DNA from: a bacterium
Lineage (GTDB): Bacteria; Verrucomicrobiota; Verrucomicrobiia; Limisphaerales; JAJXZI01
DNA: 36,132 bases
Assembly (NCBI GenBank): GCA_021780115.1
Contig: JAJXZI010000297.1
Location: forward strand, 1-36,132
Direction of reading: 5' to 3'
Every line of letters starts with the position of its first letter. The stretch's first letter is position 1. A program made the translations under genes and the position numbers. Below are positions 30,691 through 36,132 of the stretch, piece by piece. Below the pieces are notes generated by a model. That model was not told the DNA's origin, searched no databases, and saw only the letters and a program-made list of their open reading frames with translations.

Positions 30691-33600
30691 ATGGAGAACA
30701 TCGCGCCCGTCATGGTGCCTGCGCCCGGCGAACGCCTCGTGCGTTTCGTTGGCGACCGGGTTCGCTTCGTGCTGCGCGATGCCCACGGGCGGGCTTTCCC
30801 GCCCGGGTGGCAGGCGCGGCTGCGCACCAACCTCGGGCGCGCGGACATCCTGCGCCGCGAGATCATCGAGGCGCACGCCAAGGGTCTGCCGTGCGCCGGG
30901 GCGGCCTGGCGCGACATCCCGATGCGGCGCGGCGGCGACGGCTGGTGGCTCGAACTGCCGCTGGCCGAGGCGGGCTGGTTCAAAGCCAAGGCGTATGCCC
31001 TGGACGCGCGCGGCTGGCAGCATTGGCCGGCCGGCCCGGACCTCGGCGTCGCCGTCCATCCGAACGCCTACCGTACGGCGAACACCATTTACTGCGCCTT
31101 CCCGCGCCTGTTTGGGCCGACGCTTACCCCGGCCGGCGCGCGGGACGACGCTTTCGACAAACAGCTTCAGCGCCTCGATCAACAGGGCTACACCGTCATC
31201 CCGCCGTCGGGGAAATTGCGCGACCTCATCCCGCGCCTGCCGCACGTCATCGAGACGCTCGGCTGCCGCATCCTGCACCTGCTGCCGGTGAATCCTCCGC
31301 CCACCACCTACGCGCGCTTCGGCCGCTTTGGCAGCCCGTACGCGAGCCTCGATCTGACTGCGGTGGATCCGGCGCTGGTCGTTTTCGACCGCCACACGAC
31401 GGGAGTGGACCAGTTCCGCGAATTGGCCTGCGCCGCGCACCGGCTCGGCGGGCGCGTGTTCCTGGACATCGTCATCAACCACACCGGCTGGGCCTCCGCG
31501 CTCCAGGAGCGCCATCCGGAGTGGTTTCTGCGCCGGCCCGACGGCACGTTCGTCAGTCCCGGCGCGTGGGGTGTCACCTGGGAAGACCTCGTGGAGTTGA
31601 ACCACGATAACGTCCCGCTCTGGGACGAGCTGGCGGAGGTGTTCCTCGCGTGGTGCCGGCGGGGCGTGGACGGTTTCCGTTGCGACGCCGGCTACATGGT
31701 GCCGATGCCCGCCTGGCAGTACCTCACCGCCCGCGTCCAGCAGGAGTTCCCCGAGACGATCTTTCTCCTCGAAGGCCTGGGCGGCGCCTGGGATCTCACC
31801 GAGGCGCTGCTTACCGAGGGCGGCCTGCAATGGGCCTATTCGGAGTTGTTTCAAAACTACTCCGGCCCGCAAGTCACCGGCTATCTCGACCATAGTTTCA
31901 AGCAAAGCCAGCGCGTCGGTTTGCTCGTCCATTACAGCGAAACCCACGACAACCACCGGCTCGCGGCGCGCGGTCGCGCCTGGTCGCTGTTGCGCAACCG
32001 GCTGTGCGCCTTGGCGAGCGTGAGCGGCGGCTTCGGCTTCACCTGCGGCGTCGAGTGGCTGGCCAACGAGAAGATCGACGTCCACGCCAGCCCCAGCCTC
32101 GCCTGGGGCCGGACGGAGAACTGTGTCGCCGAACTGGCGCAGCTCAATCGCCTGCTCGCCACGCATCCTTGTTTCTTCGACGGCGCGCAGCTCACCCGGC
32201 TTAATCCCCCGGACTCGCCGGTCTATGCCTTGCGCCGCGCATCCGCCGACGGCCAGGATGTCGTGCTGGTGCTGGTGAATGCCGACCCCGAACGCGAACA
32301 AACCATCGTCCTGGACTCACCGCTCGCCCCGCCCCTGAGCGCGCTCCGGTGCGACCTGCTCGGCCAACCGCTGCCGGCCATCCGACCGCACGGCCCCAAC
32401 GGCTTCGCCTGCGTGCTGGCGCCCGCCGCCTGTTACTGCCTCGCGCCCGCGGCCCAGCCGGTGGGCTTGGGCGGCGAGGCCTACCGCCGTGCCCGCGCTC
32501 AAGCCGCCTGGGCGGTGGAGGTGTTGAGCCGGAGCGTTTCGATCGAGCAGATCGACGGCTTTGACTGGCGCCCGTTGGCGGAACACGTCGAGCGCTCGCC
32601 GGCGAGCTTCCTCGCCGCGGCCAGCCACCTGGCGGAAGCGCCGCCGGCAGAAGGGCCGGCCACCGCGCCGCCCTTCGCCGATTTGATCCGCCAGGCCGAA
32701 GCCGGCGCGCTCTTCCCGAAGGTGGTCGTCTGGACCTTGCTGGACCGCCAGCGCGTCACCCCGGTGCCGCCGGGCCACTGGCTGCTGATTCAGGACACCG
32801 CGCCGTTCCGGGCTGACTTGGAATTGCGGAGTGCGCAATGTGGAATGCCGAATGGCGCCCAGCCGGCGCCCGGCGGGCAGCATCGCCAATCCATCGCCGT
32901 CCGGGACGGCCACGTGGCCTGCTTCGCCCCGCCCGCCGCGGCCGCGGACGCGACGCTTTCCCTCGAACGCTACGCGGGCGCCGATCCGCTGGTCGTCGCC
33001 GCGATCCGGTTTCTGGCTCCGGGGCCGCGGCTGGCTTTTCCGCGTCCCGCGCCCGGCTCCGCGGACCTCGCGCTCCTGACCAACGGCCGCGGTGGCATGG
33101 TGCGGCTCTGCGCCGACCTCGGCCGCGTCACCTCGAAATACGATTGCGTTCTCGGGGCGAACCTGCACCCGAGCCTGCCGGTGGACCGCCACGTCTTGGT
33201 AAAACGCCTTCGCGTCTGGGTGAACGCCGACGGATTCATCTCGCCGTTGGACGCCGCGAACCTGGCCGCGTTCGCGCCGGGCCCGCCGGCGGCGTGGCGC
33301 TTCGTGGCCAATGCCGGCGACGCGCGCACCGTCGAGATTGACCTCGTCGCCGACATGCTCGACGGCCGCAACACGACGGTGTTCCACTTCCGTCGTCCGC
33401 CCGCCGGGCAGACCGCCGGCAAACCGTTACCCGCCGACGCCGACGTGCGCCTGACCGTGCGCTGCGACATCGAGGACCGCAACTTCCACTGGGAAACCCA
33501 GCGCAACGGCGGCGCGGAACATCACTTTGCCACGCACGTCCGCCCGCTGGAAGGCCGCGCCGGCTTCGCCTTCACACCGGCGCCCGATCGCGCCCTGCGC

Positions 33601-35085
33601 GTCTTCGCCGACGCGGGCGCCTACCATCCGCAGCCGGAGTGGTGCGAGAACCTGCCCCACCCGGTCGAGCAAAGCCGCGGCCAGACCGGCAGCGGCGACG
33701 CCTACAGTCCGGGTTGGTTCGATCTGCCGCTGCCCGCCGGCGCGAGCGTGACCCTCGTCCTCACCGCGGACCCCGCCGACCCCGCGCCGACCGAGTTGCG
33801 CCTCGGCGATGGCCCGCCGCCCGCGGCCGATCCCGACGAGACCTTCAGCCGACAGTTGCTGCGCGCGGTGCGCGCCTTTGTCGTCCGGCGGGACCGCGGC
33901 AAAACCGTGATCGCCGGTTATCCCTGGTTTCTCGACTGGGGTCGCGACTCGCTGCTCTGCGCGCGCGGCCTGCTCGCGGCCGGCCTGGTGGACGAGGTCC
34001 GCGAACTGCTCGCCACCTTTGCCCGATTCGAAGACCGCGGCACCTTACCGAACACGATCCACGGCCCGGACGCCTCGAACCGGGACACCTCGGACGCGCC
34101 GTTGTGGTTCGGCATCGCCTGCGAGGAAACCGCGGCGGCGCTCGGCCCCGACTTCTACCGCACGACGGTCGGACCCGGCAGCCGGTCCATCGGCGAGGTG
34201 CTCCGCGACATCGCGGTCCACTACTTGCGCGGGACACCCAACGGTATCCGCGTGGATCCGGAGTCCGGGCTGGTCTGGAGTCCGAGCCATTTCACCTGGA
34301 TGGACACCAATTTCCCGGCCGGCACGCCGCGCGAGGGTTATCCCATCGAAATCCAGGCACTGTGGATCCGTCTGCTGCGCCAACTGGACCGCCTCGGCGG
34401 CCCCGCCGAGCGCGGCGACTGGAACGCGCAGGCCGAACGCGCGCGGGCGTCACTGCAAACGCTCTATTGGCGGGACGAACGCGGCTGGTTCGCCGACGTG
34501 CTGCTGGCCCGGCCCGGCCAACCGGCGGCGGCCGCCACGGTGGACGACGCGTTGCGGAGCAATTTCCTCCTCGCCATCAGCCTCGGCCTGGTGGCCGGCG
34601 GCCCGGCGCGGCGCGCGGTTGAGGCCGCCCGTCAATACCTCGTCGTGCCCGGCGCGCTACGCTCGCTGGCGCCGTTGCCGGTGACGGTGCCGCTGCCGAT
34701 CCGCGCGCCGGACGGCCGCCTGCTGAATGATCCGAACGCGCCTTACTGGGGCCGTTACGAAGGCGACGAGGACACGCGCCGCAAACCGGCCTACCACAAC
34801 GGCACGGCCTGGACGTGGCCCTTACCGGTGTTCTGCGAAGCCTTGGCGCGGGCGTGGGATTTTTCGCCGGAGGCTGCCGCCGCGGCGCGCGCCTACCTCG
34901 GCAGCGTGGACCGGCTGATGACGGAAGGCTGCCTCGGCCAAATCCCGGAGATCGTCGATGGCGACGCGCCGCACACGCCGCGCGGTTGCGACGCCCAGGC
35001 CTGGGGCGTGACCGAGACGCTGCGGGTGTGGAAACTGTTGGGTTCGTCTCCGACCCGTCGAACGAGCGCAAGCAACGCAGTCTGA
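30691..35085 (+). CDS. Fused GH13 alpha-glucanotransferase / GH133 amylo-1,6-glucosidase (glycogen debranching enzyme)
   Basis: The 1464-residue protein joins two catalytic modules. An N-terminal early-set-like region is followed by a GH13 barrel (about 130-560) with all four regions: DIVINHTG (D259), GVDGFRCDAGY (D332, nucleophile), FLLEGLGG (E361, acid/base) and ETHDNHR (D420). A middle beta-rich region includes LLTNGRGGMVRLCADLGRVT, like the N-terminal sandwich of bacterial debranching enzymes. The C-terminal (alpha/alpha)6 domain (about 1045-1460) has YPWFLDWGRD (D1086), TLPNTIHGPDASNRDTSDAP, EGYPIEIQALW and PAYHNGTAWTW, typical of amylo-alpha-1,6-glucosidase (GH133). The order mirrors eukaryotic debranching enzyme. 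It probably trims branch points of glycogen in the cytoplasm; no signal peptide is seen. ATG 30691 precedes the conserved start; an upstream ATG at 30628 is less likely. Confidence 0.9.
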   Translation: MENIAPVMVPAPGERLVRFVGDRVRFVLRDAHGRAFPPGWQARLRTNLGRADILRREIIEAHAKGLPCAGAAWRDIPMRRGGDGWWLELPLAEAGWFKAKAYALDARGWQHWPAGPDLGVAVHPNAYRTANTIYCAFPRLFGPTLTPAGARDDAFDKQLQRLDQQGYTVIPPSGKLRDLIPRLPHVIETLGCRILHLLPVNPPPTTYARFGRFGSPYASLDLTAVDPALVVFDRHTTGVDQFRELACAAHRLGGRVFLDIVINHTGWASALQERHPEWFLRRPDGTFVSPGAWGVTWEDLVELNHDNVPLWDELAEVFLAWCRRGVDGFRCDAGYMVPMPAWQYLTARVQQEFPETIFLLEGLGGAWDLTEALLTEGGLQWAYSELFQNYSGPQVTGYLDHSFKQSQRVGLLVHYSETHDNHRLAARGRAWSLLRNRLCALASVSGGFGFTCGVEWLANEKIDVHASPSLAWGRTENCVAELAQLNRLLATHPCFFDGAQLTRLNPPDSPVYALRRASADGQDVVLVLVNADPEREQTIVLDSPLAPPLSALRCDLLGQPLPAIRPHGPNGFACVLAPAACYCLAPAAQPVGLGGEAYRRARAQAAWAVEVLSRSVSIEQIDGFDWRPLAEHVERSPASFLAAASHLAEAPPAEGPATAPPFADLIRQAEAGALFPKVVVWTLLDRQRVTPVPPGHWLLIQDTAPFRADLELRSAQCGMPNGAQPAPGGQHRQSIAVRDGHVACFAPPAAAADATLSLERYAGADPLVVAAIRFLAPGPRLAFPRPAPGSADLALLTNGRGGMVRLCADLGRVTSKYDCVLGANLHPSLPVDRHVLVKRLRVWVNADGFISPLDAANLAAFAPGPPAAWRFVANAGDARTVEIDLVADMLDGRNTTVFHFRRPPAGQTAGKPLPADADVRLTVRCDIEDRNFHWETQRNGGAEHHFATHVRPLEGRAGFAFTPAPDRALRVFADAGAYHPQPEWCENLPHPVEQSRGQTGSGDAYSPGWFDLPLPAGASVTLVLTADPADPAPTELRLGDGPPPAADPDETFSRQLLRAVRAFVVRRDRGKTVIAGYPWFLDWGRDSLLCARGLLAAGLVDEVRELLATFARFEDRGTLPNTIHGPDASNRDTSDAPLWFGIACEETAAALGPDFYRTTVGPGSRSIGEVLRDIAVHYLRGTPNGIRVDPESGLVWSPSHFTWMDTNFPAGTPREGYPIEIQALWIRLLRQLDRLGGPAERGDWNAQAERARASLQTLYWRDERGWFADVLLARPGQPAAAATVDDALRSNFLLAISLGLVAGGPARRAVEAARQYLVVPGALRSLAPLPVTVPLPIRAPDGRLLNDPNAPYWGRYEGDEDTRRKPAYHNGTAWTWPLPVFCEALARAWDFSPEAAAAARAYLGSVDRLMTEGCLGQIPEIVDGDAPHTPRGCDAQAWGVTETLRVWKLLGSSPTRRTSASNAV
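32820..32856 (+). repeat. Heptad-like repeat run inside the debranching enzyme gene
   Basis: After a longer first unit, GGAGTGC, GCAATGT, GGAATGC and CGAATGG follow with a 7-bp period. The run encodes LRSAQCGMPNG in a linker at about residues 712-722. Base pattern and composition differ from the surrounding coding DNA. It resembles the intergenic GAARTCC heptads in period and purine pattern but not in exact unit. Confidence 0.5.
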
Positions 35086-35144
35086 TCCCGGTTCAAATTT
35101 CGGTGGCCGTGACGACTTCCCGTGCCTCGGCGGGGGCTGGGCTT

Positions 35145-36132
35145 TCACGGCCCCTGCCGCAGCCGGTAGAAGCGCGCCGCGCCCGGCGCCGCGTTCGTAA
35201 CGGAGAAGTAGCCTCCGTTCGTTCCCGGCGTCCCGCCCACCGGTGTCCAGTCGGGTGTCGGCGCCAGCGCCGTGGCCGTGTCCAGGACGAAACTGTCGTA
35301 GGCCGCCGGCCAGCGCAACACCACGGCGCCGCCCGCCGCGCTCACCTGCAGTAGCGGCGGCACCTGCTGGTAAAATCGCAGGCCATCCACGGTGACGGCG
35401 ACATTGGTGGACGCCCCACCCAGCACGCCGAAGAAGAACTCCACCGTCCGCCCCGCGTAGGGCGACACGTCAATCCATCCGCTGCTGGTCGGCCGGCCCG
35501 GCGCCATGAAGCGCGTCTCCAAGGCGAACTGGTTGGTGCCGTTAATGCCGAAGGCCAGGTAGTCGTCGTTCGTGTCGCCGCCGGTCAGGGTGAAGTCAAA
35601 CGACATGCCCCGCGCGCCGGCCGGCAGCGCCAGCGTCAGCCAGACGCACGGCGGGCCATTCGTGACGCCGCCGTCCTTGGGCGCGTGCCCAGCGCCGTTC
35701 GCAGCCCGCAGCGGCGGTGTTGAACCCGCCACGCTCAGGTCAAACTGCGGCGAAATCGGTAGAAAATCTCCGGTGGATGTGCCGGGCGTCAGCGAAAAAT
35801 CCGGCGGCGTGGGCGTGGGCGTGGCGGCCGGGGCGGAATGGAAAACCGATTCCGCCCACGTCGTCACGGCGTTGCCGGCTTGCTGCAAGTGCGCCCCCGT
35901 CCAATCCACGCCTTTGTCCACGCCCCACAGCACCGTCGCCGACGGGATATAGGAGCGAATCTGCCCCTCCACCGACTGGCGCTCGGCGTCGATGCCAAGT
36001 CGCAGCAAGTCGAGTTCGTTGCCGCTGTTCGGATCCTGGCTCAAGGACGTGCCTCGCGGAAACGGCACTGGCGTGGGAAACTGGCCCGGCCAACCCGTCC
36101 GCTCGAACCCGTAGCGTTCACCCATCAGGGCC
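35145..36132 (-). CDS. C-terminal part of a secreted or surface protein (5' end beyond window)
   Basis: The frame is open to the right edge, so the 326 residues from the first visible ATG are probably only the C-terminal part; no signal peptide is seen. It begins with an unusual stretch (ALMGERYGFERTGWPGQFPT, then NSGNELDLLRLGIDAERQSV and YIPSATVLWGVDKGVDWTGA), followed by a Thr/Pro linker and a jelly-roll-like domain (GMSFDFTLTGGDTNDDYLAF, GWIDVSPYAGRTVEFFFGVL, VAVTVDGLRFYQ). The tail DWTPVGGTPGTNGGYFSVTNA and ARFYRLRQGP is the same kind of C-terminal pattern as in the Ig protein at 23084. Family and function are not recognised. It is convergent with the debranching enzyme gene. Confidence 0.75.
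   Translation of the reverse strand, partial: ALMGERYGFERTGWPGQFPTPVPFPRGTSLSQDPNSGNELDLLRLGIDAERQSVEGQIRSYIPSATVLWGVDKGVDWTGAHLQQAGNAVTTWAESVFHSAPAATPTPTPPDFSLTPGTSTGDFLPISPQFDLSVAGSTPPLRAANGAGHAPKDGGVTNGPPCVWLTLALPAGARGMSFDFTLTGGDTNDDYLAFGINGTNQFALETRFMAPGRPTSSGWIDVSPYAGRTVEFFFGVLGGASTNVAVTVDGLRFYQQVPPLLQVSAAGGAVVLRWPAAYDSFVLDTATALAPTPDWTPVGGTPGTNGGYFSVTNAAPGAARFYRLRQGP

Noticed and set aside
35105-35152. GGCCGTGA/TCACGGCC as a bidirectional terminator between the debranching enzyme and the right-edge gene
   Set aside because: The loop is 32 nt, there is no T-run, and one arm overlaps the end of the right-edge coding sequence.

Overview
The window looks like a chromosomal segment of a high-GC, Gram-negative bacterium, most likely a member of the Verrucomicrobiota (Pedosphaera/Limisphaerales-like). 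This is inferred from content: LpxA and an outer-membrane barrel (Gram-negative envelope), Tat-exported Gfo/Idh/MocA oxidoreductase next to a DUF1080 protein, secreted Ig/jelly-roll proteins ending in the W...FYR-type tail, a DUF4912 plus GH57 pair, and many eukaryote-like Ser/Thr kinases. No rRNA, tRNA, transposase or CRISPR array was seen.

Region 1 (1-10430) is a nitrogen/ion transport locus. On the minus strand lie an ammonium channel (amt), a KimA-like potassium/amino-acid-type APC transporter and glnK (P-II, cut by the left edge). On the plus strand lie an APC amino-acid permease, a PP2C-phosphatase/Ser-Thr-kinase fusion and an outer-membrane beta-barrel. Four genes (glnK, amt, the APC permease, the barrel) are each preceded by a near-identical 16-bp sigma-54 (-24/-12) promoter of the form TGGCA-N7-TGCT, so the locus reads as an RpoN-dependent nitrogen regulon. 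The KimA-like gene has no such promoter but a clear c-di-AMP (ydaO-yuaA type) riboswitch in its leader.

Region 2 (10500-15700) holds a small stand-alone CBM48 protein, an orphan ABC-2-like membrane protein, a ZIP metal transporter, a zinc-ribbon Ser/Thr kinase and a secreted DUF922 metalloprotease-like protein.

Region 3 (16161-19598) is a glycogen/alpha-glucan module: DUF4912 protein, a small two-TM protein overlapping it by ATGA, and a GH57 branching enzyme. It is complemented by CBM48 at 10508 and by a very large GH13-GH133 fused debranching enzyme at 30691-35085.

Region 4 (19660-30413) has a Gfo/Idh oxidoreductase and DUF1080 protein (keto-sugar chemistry), a YchF-like protein stripped of its GTPase motifs, a secreted Ig/jelly-roll protein, then housekeeping genes hflX, radC and lpxA, an unknown secreted protein and moeA. 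The right edge carries a truncated secreted protein.

Structure not explained by genes: three intergenic spacers (17886-17991, 26345-26430, 27183-27267) carry inverted arrays of a 7-bp unit (GAARTCC) able to fold into long hairpins. A half-copy lies at 22121, and a related heptad run is embedded in the debranching enzyme coding sequence at about 32820-32856.
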